Of a stretch of DNA of 64,000 nt, positions 26,006 through 35,291 are shown piece after piece (the stretch's first letter is position 1; every line of letters begins with the position of its first letter). Position numbers and translations under genes: made by a program. This stretch comes from Methylotenera_A sp040387035. Lineage in GTDB: Bacteria > Pseudomonadota > Gammaproteobacteria > Burkholderiales > Methylophilaceae. The notes beneath the pieces were generated by a model. It saw nothing but the letters and a program-made list of their open reading frames with translations. It was not told the DNA's origin and searched no databases. The DNA lies in NCBI GenBank assembly GCA_040387035.1, contig JAZKEN010000001.1, positions 6,313 to 70,312 of the forward strand, in the 5' to 3' direction.

Positions 26006-27387
26006 GCGGCCACCTGTTGTGTTGAATAGTCTTGCAATCTTTTTACCGCCTCAACAAATACTTCTGCGCGATGCACATAGTTTTTAAACATATCAAAGCT
26101 GGCACAAGCCGGTGAAAGCAACACGGCATCGCCTGCCAGTGCTACTTTTTTGGCGATATTCACCGCTTCTGGCAAATCCGCAGCATGGTAGATTGGCACA
26201 CCTGCAGGTATTAGCACTGCTTCTATCAAAGCCGCATCACGGCCAATCAGCACAACCGCACGCGCGTTATTTTGAATGGCAGGCAACAGGGGTGAAAAAT
26301 CCTGGTCTTTGCCATCACCACCGGCAATCAGCACCACTTTTTGCGGCTTGCCAAGCTTTGTCATACCAGCGATTGCGGCGCATGTGGCACCGACATTGGT
26401 GCCTTTTGAGTCATCGTAGTAGTCAACATCATCAATGCCAGTCACCCACTGCACCCGGTGTGGTAAGCCTTTAAAATCAATCAACGCCTTGACGATGGAC
26501 GCTTTTTCAATGCCAATCGCGTTGCACAGCGCCATCGCTGCAAGTGCGTTCGCCACGTTATGCAAACCCCTAATATGCAATTGGCTGGCCTTCATTATTT
26601 TGCGCTGGCCGCTGGTTAAGTATTGCATGCCATGCGACTCAATCAAGCCAAAATCCTGTGGCCCGATAGCTGCATTTAAACCGAAGGTAACCCTATGTTT
26701 AGCGGGCATTGCCAATGTGGCGGCATCGTCGCGGTTTAATACGGCCACTTTTGTGTGTGCCAGAATGCGCGTTTTGGCGGCAATATAGGCATGGATATCT
26801 GCGTATCGATCCATATGGTCTTCACAAATATTAAGCACAGTAGCGCTATCGCATTTAAGGTGATGGGTGGTTTCTAACTGAAAACTAGAAAGCTCCAACA
26901 CGTAAACATCGGGCGCTTCCATCATCAAGGCTTCCAGCACTGGCAGGCCGATATTGCCTGCCACGATGGTTTTCAAGCCTGCTTCTTTACAAATCTCCCC
27001 CACTAAAGTGGTCACAGTGGTCTTGCCGTTGGAACCTGTAATGGCAATCACTTTGGACTGTTTAGGACGATACTGCGCAAATAATTCCACATCACCGATG
27101 ACGGGTATGCCAGCCTGAATAGCGGCTTGTACAGCTGGCTCACTTAAAGCCACGCCTGGGCTGATGACGATTAAATCGGCCTGCTTGAATACGTCCGGGT
27201 CAAATGCACCTGTGTGAATATGCACCTGCGGCATGCGTTTCATCACATGATCTGCACTGGGTGGATTAGCGCGCGAATCGGCAACAGACAAGATTGCACC
27301 TTGACCCTCAAGCCAATGCAAGGCGGATAGGCCTGTATCACCCAGGCCTAGCACCAATACTTTTTTGTCTTTTAATGCAATTTTCAT
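25999..27387 (-). CDS. murD: UDP-N-acetylmuramoylalanine--D-glutamate ligase
   Basis: Adds D-Glu to the nucleotide precursor using ATP. 462 residues. N-terminal VLVLGLGDTGLSALHWL is the UDP-binding Rossmann-like motif, ITGSNGKTTVTTLVGEI (near 116) the P-loop, and YYDDSKGTNVGA the ligase-domain signature. It is 13 bp downstream of mraY and overlaps ftsW. Intact, with no odd features. Confidence 0.96.
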   Translation of the reverse strand: MKIALKDKKVLVLGLGDTGLSALHWLEGQGAILSVADSRANPPSADHVMKRMPQVHIHTGAFDPDVFKQADLIVISPGVALSEPAVQAAIQAGIPVIGDVELFAQYRPKQSKVIAITGSNGKTTVTTLVGEICKEAGLKTIVAGNIGLPVLEALMMEAPDVYVLELSSFQLETTHHLKCDSATVLNICEDHMDRYADIHAYIAAKTRILAHTKVAVLNRDDAATLAMPAKHRVTFGLNAAIGPQDFGLIESHGMQYLTSGQRKIMKASQLHIRGLHNVANALAAMALCNAIGIEKASIVKALIDFKGLPHRVQWVTGIDDVDYYDDSKGTNVGATCAAIAGMTKLGKPQKVVLIAGGDGKDQDFSPLLPAIQNNARAVVLIGRDAALIEAVLIPAGVPIYHAADLPEAVNIAKKVALAGDAVLLSPACASFDMFKNYVHRAEVFVEAVKRLQDYSTQQVAAC

Positions 27388-27400
27388 TTTGCTATTTGGC

Positions 27401-28504
27401 TTATCTTAATTTCAATGTAGAAAGTCCAACCAATACCAACATCATGGTAATAATCCAGAATCGCACCACTACTTGCGTTTCTTTCCAGCCTTTTTGTTCG
27501 TAATGATGGTGCAGCGGTGCCATCAAAAAGATGCGCTGGCCCACGCCTGTTTTAAATTTGGTGTATTTGAAATACAACACTTGCAACGCCACCGAAAAGG
27601 TCTCCACCACGAATACGCCACCCATAATGAACAACACGATTTCCTGGCGCACAATCACAGCCACTACACCCAGTGCAGCACCCAAGGCCAGCGCGCCAAC
27701 ATCACCCATAAACACTTCTGCCGGGTAAGCGTTAAACCATAAGAAACCTAAACCGGCACCGGCCATAGCGGCGCAAAATACCATCAACTCGCCAGCACCT
27801 GCCACATAGGGAATGCCCAGGTATTTGGAGAAATAGAGATGCCCGGCCACATAAGCAAATATCGCCAGCGCACTACCCACCATCACCGTTGGCATAATCG
27901 CCAATCCATCCAGGCCATCCGTTAAGTTAACCGCGTTGCTGCTGCCCACAATCACTAGATAGGTCAGCAAAATAAAACCCACCGCACTTAAGGGCACCAC
28001 CAGTGTCTTGAAAAACGGCACAATCAAAGTGGTTTCAGCCGGACTGCTGGATGTTTGATAGAGAAATATCGCCACACCTAGCCCAATCACGCTTTGCCAG
28101 AAGTACTTGGCTTTAGCGGATAAGCCTTTCGGGTTTTTGTACACCACTTTACGGTAATCATCCACCCAGCCAATCGCCCCGAATCCAAGCGTTGTCACCA
28201 GCACCACCCAGATATATTTATTATGCAAATCACCCCACAAGATGGTGGCTATCCCAATTGCCACCAATATCAGTGCACCGCCCATGGTAGGCGTGCCTGC
28301 TTTCACCAAATGCGTTTGCGGGCCATCGTCGCGCACGGCTTGCCCTACTTTATACTGGGTCAGTTTGCGTATCATGGTTGGCCCAACCATAAATGAAATC
28401 AGCAGCGCGGTTAATGTCGCCAACACAGCACGAAGCGTAATGTAGTTAAATACATTAAAACCGCGGATATCGTGCGCCAACCAACGGGCAAGTTCTAATA
28501 ACAT
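27401..28504 (-). CDS. mraY: Phospho-N-acetylmuramoyl-pentapeptide transferase
   Basis: Inner-membrane enzyme that transfers phospho-MurNAc-pentapeptide to undecaprenyl phosphate, making lipid I. 367 residues, about ten transmembrane helices. Family motifs include VKAGTPTMGGALIL, NAVNLTDGLDGLAIMP, EVFMGDVGALALG and the HHH-type loop MAPLHHHYEQKGWKE. The start overlaps the murF end by 10 bp. Standard position between murF and murD. Confidence 0.97.
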   Translation of the reverse strand: MLLELARWLAHDIRGFNVFNYITLRAVLATLTALLISFMVGPTMIRKLTQYKVGQAVRDDGPQTHLVKAGTPTMGGALILVAIGIATILWGDLHNKYIWVVLVTTLGFGAIGWVDDYRKVVYKNPKGLSAKAKYFWQSVIGLGVAIFLYQTSSSPAETTLIVPFFKTLVVPLSAVGFILLTYLVIVGSSNAVNLTDGLDGLAIMPTVMVGSALAIFAYVAGHLYFSKYLGIPYVAGAGELMVFCAAMAGAGLGFLWFNAYPAEVFMGDVGALALGAALGVVAVIVRQEIVLFIMGGVFVVETFSVALQVLYFKYTKFKTGVGQRIFLMAPLHHHYEQKGWKETQVVVRFWIITMMLVLVGLSTLKLR

Positions 28505-29880
28505 TGTGCGTCCTCCATTAAACTTTTTTCCTGGTTTTGTTGTGTCAATTGCTCTACCACGCGCTCCATTTTCATAAAGCGCGAACCCTTAACCAAAACC
28601 GTTGTATTTTTTTGCATTAATTTTTTTGCATGGTCGATGACATCATCCAACACTGAAAAATGTTGTGCGCCTTCACCGAATGCGGTGACCGCATGCGCAC
28701 TCATTTCGCCAAATGCCAACAAATGTGCAATGCCTTTTTGTTTGGCATACAAACCAATTTCGGCGTGCATTTTGGCTGCATCTGCACCCAGCTCACCCAT
28801 ATCGCCCATCACGAAAACGCGGGGCGAATCCATTGCCGCCAGCACATCGATTGCCGCGCGCATTGAATCAGGGTTAGCGTTATAGGTATCATCAATCAAC
28901 TGCGCGCCATTCAAGCCCGCTTGGCGCTGCAGGCGGCTATGCACGGCCTGCATGTTTTGCAAACCGTCTGCAATATCCTGGTTACCCGCACCTAAAGCCA
29001 CTGCCGCCGCACTGGCGGCAAGCGCGTTGCTGATATTGTGCTTACCCAATACATTCAATTTAAATTTCACCGTGCCGCTTGGGGTCGTCAGCTGCACATG
29101 GCTTAAACCATCAATTTCGGCATAGCTAGCCGTTACGTCCGCTGTTTGGTTTAAACCAAAAGTAATGATTTTTTTACCCGCATTCAGCGATTGCCAATAG
29201 GCAGAAAATGCATCGTCGGCATTAATGACGGCAACACCGTTTGCGCTTAGGCCATTAAATATCTCGCCTTTTGCCTTGGCGATATTTTCGCGTGAACCCA
29301 GTTCACCAATATGCGCTGTACCGGCGTTATTGATCAGCGCCACCGTTGGCTGCGCGATACGGCTTAGATAATCGATTTCACCTAAGTGATTCATGCCCAT
29401 TTCAATTACCGCGTAGGCATGTTCTTTACGCAATTTCAGCAAGGTGAGCGGCATACCGATGTCATTATTCAAATTGCCAACGGTGGCGTGCACTTTTGTG
29501 GCGTCTTTTGTGGCCGCGCCCAGGATCGCGCTTAACATTTCCTTGGTGGTGGTCTTGCCATTACTACCGGTAATCGCAATCACAGGCATAGCAAATTGAT
29601 TACGCCAATGTTTTGCCAGCTGCCCCAGCGCCATGCGCGTGTCATCCACCACGATCGCAGGCCTTGCTTTTGTCAGCGCGTCAGAAACCAGCACCGCAGT
29701 CGCCCCTTGCGAAATAGCGTTTTCGGCAAATTGATTGCCATCGAAGTTTTCGCCTTTAATCGCCACAAACAATTGTTTGCTGACGATTGCGCGGCTATCG
29801 CTGCCTACGCTTTGTACAATTTCGTCTGTGCCTAGTAGCTGGCCGTTGACTGCTTTTACAATAGTGGATAGCTGCATCAT
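28495..29880 (-). CDS. murF: UDP-MurNAc-tripeptide--D-Ala-D-Ala ligase
   Basis: Adds the D-Ala-D-Ala dipeptide made by Ddl. 461 residues, with P-loop ITGSNGKTTTKEMLSAIL (near 104), EMGMNHLGEIDYLSRIAQP and the DDTYNANPDSM motif of MurF. The ATG overlaps the murE stop in an ATGA. Complete and ordinary. Confidence 0.96.
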   Translation of the reverse strand: MMQLSTIVKAVNGQLLGTDEIVQSVGSDSRAIVSKQLFVAIKGENFDGNQFAENAISQGATAVLVSDALTKARPAIVVDDTRMALGQLAKHWRNQFAMPVIAITGSNGKTTTKEMLSAILGAATKDATKVHATVGNLNNDIGMPLTLLKLRKEHAYAVIEMGMNHLGEIDYLSRIAQPTVALINNAGTAHIGELGSRENIAKAKGEIFNGLSANGVAVINADDAFSAYWQSLNAGKKIITFGLNQTADVTASYAEIDGLSHVQLTTPSGTVKFKLNVLGKHNISNALAASAAAVALGAGNQDIADGLQNMQAVHSRLQRQAGLNGAQLIDDTYNANPDSMRAAIDVLAAMDSPRVFVMGDMGELGADAAKMHAEIGLYAKQKGIAHLLAFGEMSAHAVTAFGEGAQHFSVLDDVIDHAKKLMQKNTTVLVKGSRFMKMERVVEQLTQQNQEKSLMEDAQCY

Positions 29881-31328
29881 AGAAGCGTCTCCGCATATTT
29901 TTTCAGTACTTTTTGCGCTTGCTCTATATCGCTAAAGTGATACTTTTTATCTTTGATTTCCTGATATTGCTCATGGCCTTTACCGGCAATCAGCACAATG
30001 TCGCCAGCTTTGGCGGCAAAGATGCCAACCGAAATCGCTTTGGCACGATCCTGTTCAATCAAGTAATTGCCCTGCATGCCCTGCAAGATTTCGTTAATGA
30101 TTTTGCGTTTGTTTTCATGCCTGGGGTTATCCGAGGTAACGACCACTGCATCGGCCAAATCGCTGGCCATTTTGCCCATGATTTCGCGCTTGCCGGCATC
30201 GCGGTTACCACCGCAGCCAAACACGCATATTAGTTTTGCGCCTGCCTTTTTTTGCGCCTTTAGCGTGGTTAACACTTTTTCTAGAGCGTCTGGCGTGTGT
30301 GCATAATCCACTACCACCAAGGGTAATTGTTGACCGCCCAGCTGCTGCATGCGACCAGGCGCAGAGCGAATATGGGAGATCGCCTCTACGGCATCCTGCA
30401 AGCTCACATTAGACGCCAGCAATGTGGCCAACACCGCCAGCACGTTATAAACGTTAAAGCGGCCGATTAAATTAGCACGCACTTCAGCCTTGCCTTGCGG
30501 GGTCACCGCCACAAAGCTGAAATAGGTGTCTTCAAAATGCAGTTTTGTTGCACGGACATCGCCATGATCAATGCCGTAGGTCACGACTGGCGCACCTGCG
30601 TGTTTTAAATCTTCTTCAATTTGCCGCCCAAAATCGTCGTCACAATTGAGCACCGACATTTTTAAACCGATCGAGTCAAACAGGCTGCGCTTAGCCGCGG
30701 CGTACTCTTCTAAAGTGGCGTGGTAATCCAAATGGTCGCGCGATAAATTGCTCAATACCGCAATATCAAACTCAACACCATTGACTCGACCCTGATGCAA
30801 GCCGTGTGATGACACTTCCAAAGCCACCACCGCCGCGCCTTGCTTCAAGTAATCAGCCAGCATGGATTGCAACAAAATAGCGTCCGGCGTGGTATTGCTG
30901 GTTTCGGACAATTGTTCGGCAAAGCCATTGCCAAGGGTGCCAATAACCACCGTCTTACGATTCAAATAGTTAAAACACTGACTCAACCATTGCGTGATGG
31001 AAGTCTTACCATTGGTGCCTGTAACGCCTATTGTCCACAATGCAGATGACGGCTTTTTGTAGAATTGCGCCGCGATATTGCCCGCTTGCAGGCGCAAATT
31101 CTTGATGCCAATATTTTCAATCGCCCAATCGGCATTCCAGTTAAAGTCAGCTAAATCCCAAAGTATGGCACTAGCGCCTTTTTTTATCGCATCGGCAATA
31201 AAATCGCGGCCATCGATTTTTTCTCCCGGGTATGCCAAAAACAGGCTTCCCTGCGTCACTTTGCGGCTATCGGCCGTGATGTATTTAACGGGCGTTTTAA
31301 TGCGGTAACTTTGGATGGCTTTGGTCAT
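29877..31328 (-). CDS. murE: UDP-MurNAc-tripeptide synthetase (meso-diaminopimelate type)
   Basis: Adds the third residue of the stem peptide. 483 residues, with P-loop VTGTNGKTSITQWL (near 104), EVSSHGLHQGRVNG, and the substrate motif SDNPRHE (near 399), which in this family indicates meso-diaminopimelate rather than lysine, as expected for a Gram-negative. The ATG overlaps the ftsI stop (ATGA), continuing the coupled chain. Confidence 0.96.
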   Translation of the reverse strand: MTKAIQSYRIKTPVKYITADSRKVTQGSLFLAYPGEKIDGRDFIADAIKKGASAILWDLADFNWNADWAIENIGIKNLRLQAGNIAAQFYKKPSSALWTIGVTGTNGKTSITQWLSQCFNYLNRKTVVIGTLGNGFAEQLSETSNTTPDAILLQSMLADYLKQGAAVVALEVSSHGLHQGRVNGVEFDIAVLSNLSRDHLDYHATLEEYAAAKRSLFDSIGLKMSVLNCDDDFGRQIEEDLKHAGAPVVTYGIDHGDVRATKLHFEDTYFSFVAVTPQGKAEVRANLIGRFNVYNVLAVLATLLASNVSLQDAVEAISHIRSAPGRMQQLGGQQLPLVVVDYAHTPDALEKVLTTLKAQKKAGAKLICVFGCGGNRDAGKREIMGKMASDLADAVVVTSDNPRHENKRKIINEILQGMQGNYLIEQDRAKAISVGIFAAKAGDIVLIAGKGHEQYQEIKDKKYHFSDIEQAQKVLKKYAETLL

Positions 31329-33052
31329 ATCACTTCCTTAGCATCATCGTCGTTAGTCGGGATCACCACATTGTCATTAGGCGCATCTTGCGGCACAGCC
31401 AGCATGCGCAAAGCATCTGCCATCACGGCACTGAATACGGGTGCGGCCACCGTACCACCGTAATATTCGCCATTGGTCGGCTCATCGATCATCACCGCCA
31501 TGATCAGGCGCGGATTGGATGCAGGTGCCATGCCGACAAAAGAACCCACATATTTGTCTTTTTCATATCCGGCCGGACCCAGCTTGTGTGCGGTACCGGT
31601 TTTACCACCAACGCGATAGCCCGCCACTTGCGCCCTTAGCGCCGTACCGCCTGGCAACACCGCCAGCTCTAGCATAGACTTCATGTCGTTTGCCACTTGC
31701 GCAGAAAACACCTGGTGACCCACTGTTGATTCATTTTGTTTAAGCAGCGAAATACTTTTAAGCTCGCCTTCGTTGGCAAACACGGTATAGGCACGTGCCA
31801 ATTGCAACAGGGTCAAGCTGATGCCATGCCCGTAGGACATAGTCGCTTGCTCGATCGGGCGCCAGTTTTTATAAGGCCTTAAACGCCCGGACGCCTCACC
31901 GGGAAAGCCGATATTGGCACGCGAGCCAAAGCCGAACTGGTTAAAGGTACTCCAAAGCGCCTCGCGCTTCAGGCTTAATGCCATTTTGGCAGAGCCCACG
32001 TTAGACGATTTCTGGATCACTTCTGCAACCGTTAGCACACCATGCGGATGTGCGTCATGTATGGTGGCGGTACCAATAGTCATGTAGCCAGGCGCGGTTT
32101 GAATTTTGGTATCCGGCTTAAAATCGCCAAACTCCATCGCGGCTGCAGCTGTCATTGGCTTCAAGGTTGAGCCTGGCTCAAACACATCGGTAATCACTCG
32201 GTTACGGGTTTTTCCCACGATATTCACAGGGTTATTCGGGTTATAAGTCGGCAAATTCACCATAGCCAGCACTTCACCGGTTTTAGCATCCAGCACCACA
32301 GCAGCACCGGCTTTCGCTTTATGGTGCTCAACCGCCTTTGCCAGCTCTCTAAACGCTAAATATTGGATGCGCCGGTCAATACTCAGCACCAAATCTTTGC
32401 CGTCTTGCGGCACTTTAACGTCTTCCAAATCTTCAACGATACGGCCTTGCCTGTCTTTAATCACCTTACGGCTACCTGCCTTGCCTGACAAGTGGCTGTT
32501 TTGCGCCAACTCAAAACCTTCCTGGCCAATATCGTTGATATCGGTAAAACCCACCACATGTGCGGTCACATCGCCAGCCGGGTAAAAGCGTTTATATTCA
32601 CGTTGCAGGAAAACACCGGGGATATTCAAGCTCATGACCTGCGCCGCCAAGTCAGGCGAGACACGGCGTTTTAGATACACGAATTCACGCTGCAAGTTGG
32701 CAAACTTCTTATCCACATCTTTATTTTTTATGCCAAGCAGTTTAGCAAGCGCCTGTTTCTGCGTCTTGTTCACCTTAACGTCGGGAGGGCTGGCCCAAAC
32801 CGATTCCACCGGACTGCTGATTGCCAGCAACTCGCCGTTTCTATCGGTAATTTTGCCACGGTGGGCTTGCAAGGTCAGCGTGCGGCTGTAACGTGCATCG
32901 CCTTTTTGCTGCAAAAATTCTTTGTGCAGGCTTTGCAAATAGATGCCGCGCGCAAACAAGCCGGCAAATCCTAGCAGGATGCCGATCAACAATAGCCTGC
33001 GCCGCCAGGCTGGCAGCTTTACTATATGGTGCTGTACGGAGTTATAAGCCAT
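31325..33052 (-). CDS. ftsI: Septal peptidoglycan transpeptidase FtsI (PBP3)
   Basis: Class B penicillin-binding protein that cross-links septal wall. 575 residues: short cytoplasmic N-terminus, transmembrane helix (about 19-36), pedestal domain with a signature RGKITDRNGELLA, and a transpeptidase domain with the active Ser in EPGSTLKPM (near 294), SSN (near 347) and KTGTAHK (near 484). Sixteen bp separate it from ftsL. Normal length and arrangement. Confidence 0.97.
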   Translation of the reverse strand: MAYNSVQHHIVKLPAWRRRLLLIGILLGFAGLFARGIYLQSLHKEFLQQKGDARYSRTLTLQAHRGKITDRNGELLAISSPVESVWASPPDVKVNKTQKQALAKLLGIKNKDVDKKFANLQREFVYLKRRVSPDLAAQVMSLNIPGVFLQREYKRFYPAGDVTAHVVGFTDINDIGQEGFELAQNSHLSGKAGSRKVIKDRQGRIVEDLEDVKVPQDGKDLVLSIDRRIQYLAFRELAKAVEHHKAKAGAAVVLDAKTGEVLAMVNLPTYNPNNPVNIVGKTRNRVITDVFEPGSTLKPMTAAAAMEFGDFKPDTKIQTAPGYMTIGTATIHDAHPHGVLTVAEVIQKSSNVGSAKMALSLKREALWSTFNQFGFGSRANIGFPGEASGRLRPYKNWRPIEQATMSYGHGISLTLLQLARAYTVFANEGELKSISLLKQNESTVGHQVFSAQVANDMKSMLELAVLPGGTALRAQVAGYRVGGKTGTAHKLGPAGYEKDKYVGSFVGMAPASNPRLIMAVMIDEPTNGEYYGGTVAAPVFSAVMADALRMLAVPQDAPNDNVVIPTNDDDAKEVI

Positions 33053-33068
33053 TTTCTTTATTAATCAA

Positions 33069-33356
33069 TCACCGAATTAACTCAACAGTGACTTCCTCTT
33101 TCGCAATCACCTGAATGCGTTTTGCATCCGGCACTTGCATTTGTAATTTCTTTGCAGCCAACTCTTCAACACGTGAATGCATGGCCCAAGTGCTTTGCTC
33201 CAACTGCAATTGACCATATTCCGTGTCATATTTGCGCGTTAAGTCTTGCTGTTGCTCCAGCTCAAAATACAGCTTGCGCGCTTTATGCTGTGAGGTGATC
33301 ACACCCAGGCTCACGGCAATTAATACAAAAAATAAAATAAAATTGATACGCGTCAT
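33069..33356 (-). CDS. ftsL: Cell division protein FtsL
   Basis: Small bitopic divisome protein that pairs with FtsB through a coiled coil and binds FtsQ. 95 residues: hydrophobic helix at about 6-22, then a periplasmic heptad-like region with LYFELEQQQDLTRKYDTEYG. Identity rests on size, topology and position between rsmH and ftsI, since the family is poorly conserved. ALKLQVPDAKR-type C-terminal wording (KKLQMQVPDAKRIQ) is also typical. Confidence 0.93.
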   Translation of the reverse strand: MTRINFILFFVLIAVSLGVITSQHKARKLYFELEQQQDLTRKYDTEYGQLQLEQSTWAMHSRVEELAAKKLQMQVPDAKRIQVIAKEEVTVELIR

Positions 33357-33364
33357 GTTTACTC

Positions 33365-34384
33365 TTAGGCAACTGCCGTTCTTTCCGCCACACGCATCAC
33401 CGCACTTCTGCTGCGTGGGTTTTGTTTCACTTCAGCCGCGCTTGGCTTGATGGCCTTGCCAACGGCTTTTAATCTTGGCTGCGGCAAATCCTTTGCTTTC
33501 ACCGGAAAGCGCGCAGGCAAGTCATCACGGTTTTGCTCACCCTGAATAAATTGCTTCACTATCCTGTCTTCCAGCGAGTGAAAACTAATCACCACCAGCC
33601 TGCCGCCTTCTGCCAGCAAATTCAGGCATTGCGGCAAAATCAGCGATAACTCCTCAAGCTCCGAATTGACGTAAATCCGTAAAGCTTGAAAGGTGCGCGT
33701 TGCAGGGTTCTGCCCCGGTTCGACCTTGGTGATTGCACTTGCCACGATCTTGGCAAGCTGTCCTGTAGTGGTGATGGTGCGCCCGTCTGTGCGCTCCTTA
33801 ATAATCGCCCTTGCAACCTGCTTAGCAAACCGTTCTTCACCATAATCTTTGATTACCTTCCCGAGTTGTTGTTCTGTAATTGTGGACAACAGCTCAGCGG
33901 CCGTTTTGCCACGCGTTTGGTCCATGCGCATGTCCAGCGGCGCATCAAATCTAAAACTAAAACCACGTTCACCTTCATCGATTTGTGGCGATGAAATGCC
34001 CAAATCCAGCAAAATGCCATCAACTTTTGTAAAATTGCGATTGCTGGCCAATTGATCGATTTCTGAAAAATGCAGATGGGAAATATGGAAACGTTCGTCT
34101 TCAATCGCCTGGCCTTCTGCCAACGCAGCCAAATCACGGTCAATGGCATACAAGCGGCCTGATTTTTCCAGGCGCGACAAAATCAGCCTGCTATGGCCAC
34201 CGCGGCCAAATGTGCCATCCACATAAATGCCGCTGGGCTTAATATTGAGCGCATCCACCGCTTCGTTTAATAAAACGGTGACATGTGCAGCCGATGAAGA
34301 CTTGCCGGTGGAATTTAAAACTGAAGTCATAATCGATGCTGACACTGAGGCTGAGCTGGGCGCAGATTTCGCGCCCATCATCAT
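33365..34384 (-). CDS. rsmH: 16S rRNA m4C1402 methyltransferase
   Basis: SAM enzyme that N4-methylates C1402 of 16S rRNA. 339 residues, with the SAM motif YVDGTFGRGGHSRLIL, DGILLDLGISSPQID, DMRMDQTRG and VISFHSLEDRIVKQF. Compared with the usual start near HVTVLLNEAV, there is an extra 33-residue Ser/Ala-rich lead. The first ATG overlaps the mraZ stop (ATGA); Met19 is an alternative start. RsmI, acting on the same nucleotide, is encoded at 37386-38249. Confidence 0.96.
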   Translation of the reverse strand: MMMGAKSAPSSASVSASIMTSVLNSTGKSSSAAHVTVLLNEAVDALNIKPSGIYVDGTFGRGGHSRLILSRLEKSGRLYAIDRDLAALAEGQAIEDERFHISHLHFSEIDQLASNRNFTKVDGILLDLGISSPQIDEGERGFSFRFDAPLDMRMDQTRGKTAAELLSTITEQQLGKVIKDYGEERFAKQVARAIIKERTDGRTITTTGQLAKIVASAITKVEPGQNPATRTFQALRIYVNSELEELSLILPQCLNLLAEGGRLVVISFHSLEDRIVKQFIQGEQNRDDLPARFPVKAKDLPQPRLKAVGKAIKPSAAEVKQNPRSRSAVMRVAERTAVA

Positions 34385-34827
34385 AGTGAGAAACCTTCTA
34401 ATTCTGCAGGCATTTCAGCGCCCGCATCGCCAGTTAAAACTTCAAGCTGCTTGTTCCAGTCCTGCAGGTTCCACAACTCAAAATGACTACCTTGACCAAC
34501 AAACATCACGTCTTTATCCAAACCTGCAAACTCACGCAGCACAGAAGACACCAGCAAGCGCCCTGCGCTATCCAGGGACAGGTCTTCTGCCTGCCCTACC
34601 ATCAAGCGTTGATAAGCACTTGTTTGCGGATTAAAACTGGATAAAGCATTTATTTTGGCTTCGATAGGCGCCCATGCCGGTTGCGGATAAAGCAACAAGC
34701 AGCGGTGCGGATGTGCGGTTAATATCAAATTACCCGCGCTCTGCGTCAACAAAGCATCACGATGCTTAGCAGGCACTGCAAGCCTGTACTTAGCATCCAT
34801 ACTTAAAAGTGTTGCGCCGCGAAACAT
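34381..34827 (-). CDS. mraZ: Transcriptional regulator MraZ
   Basis: DNA-binding repressor of the division and cell-wall cluster, a ring-forming protein with two SpoVT/AbrB-like domains. 148 residues; MFRGATLLSMDAKYRLAVPAKHRD is the typical start and AGRLLVSSVLREFAGLDKDVMFVGQG the second domain. It is the first gene of the cluster and overlaps rsmH. A promoter with four spaced GTGG-type boxes lies upstream, matching the way this protein recognises its own operator in other bacteria. Confidence 0.96.
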   Translation of the reverse strand: MFRGATLLSMDAKYRLAVPAKHRDALLTQSAGNLILTAHPHRCLLLYPQPAWAPIEAKINALSSFNPQTSAYQRLMVGQAEDLSLDSAGRLLVSSVLREFAGLDKDVMFVGQGSHFELWNLQDWNKQLEVLTGDAGAEMPAELEGFSL

Positions 34828-35291
34828 GATTTAATAAACCGCCCTTAATGCATTATTGTTGGTGGTGGTGAGCTCAAATTATTATCAGGAGCCTAACTAA
34901 AAACCGGCAGATAATACTCGCCCGCCTAAAGTTCCCACTAAACTCCACTTTTCACCACTAAATTGCACTATAGTTAAAAAAAAAGTACTTTGCAAGCACT
35001 TTTTTACTATTTTTTCCATATAAGACAAAGACTTAGCGCATTTTTATCAATAAAATAATAGCTATAATAATCAAGGAGATATTAAATTAAGTGAATGTAA
35101 AATATTACAACAAGCAAGTAGATGAATGATTGCAAACAACATCACGTAACCACAACATTTATTTACAAAAAAATTGACTAATAAACGACAAATTTATACT
35201 ACGGTATACTCCAAACAGGGGATTGAGTTAGAACTTTTTATATTTAAACTTGCTGAGCAATTTTTGCAAATCAAAAAAGGGGCAATAAAAA
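34828..35291. other. Divergent intergenic region between mraZ and the CTERM-protein gene
   Basis: 464 bp without a gene. The mraZ half holds a strong promoter and operator, followed by an approximately 130-nt leader. The other half is very AT-rich; TTGACT (35174-35179) and TATACT (35195-35200) could be a promoter for the plus-strand gene, but the 15-bp spacing is short. An approximately 80-nt leader would follow. Confidence 0.6.
34934..34995 (-). promoter_or_regulatory. mraZ promoter with four MraZ-type boxes
   Basis: On the minus strand TTGCAA (34990-34995) and TATAGT (34967-34972) are 17 bp apart. Starting at the -10 box, four pentamers repeat with an exact 10-bp period: GTGCA (34964-34968), GTGGT (34954-34958), GTGGA (34944-34948) and GTGGG (34934-34938). 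MraZ is known to bind TGGGN-like direct repeats spaced by 5 nt near its own promoter, so repression is expected. Confidence 0.8.
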
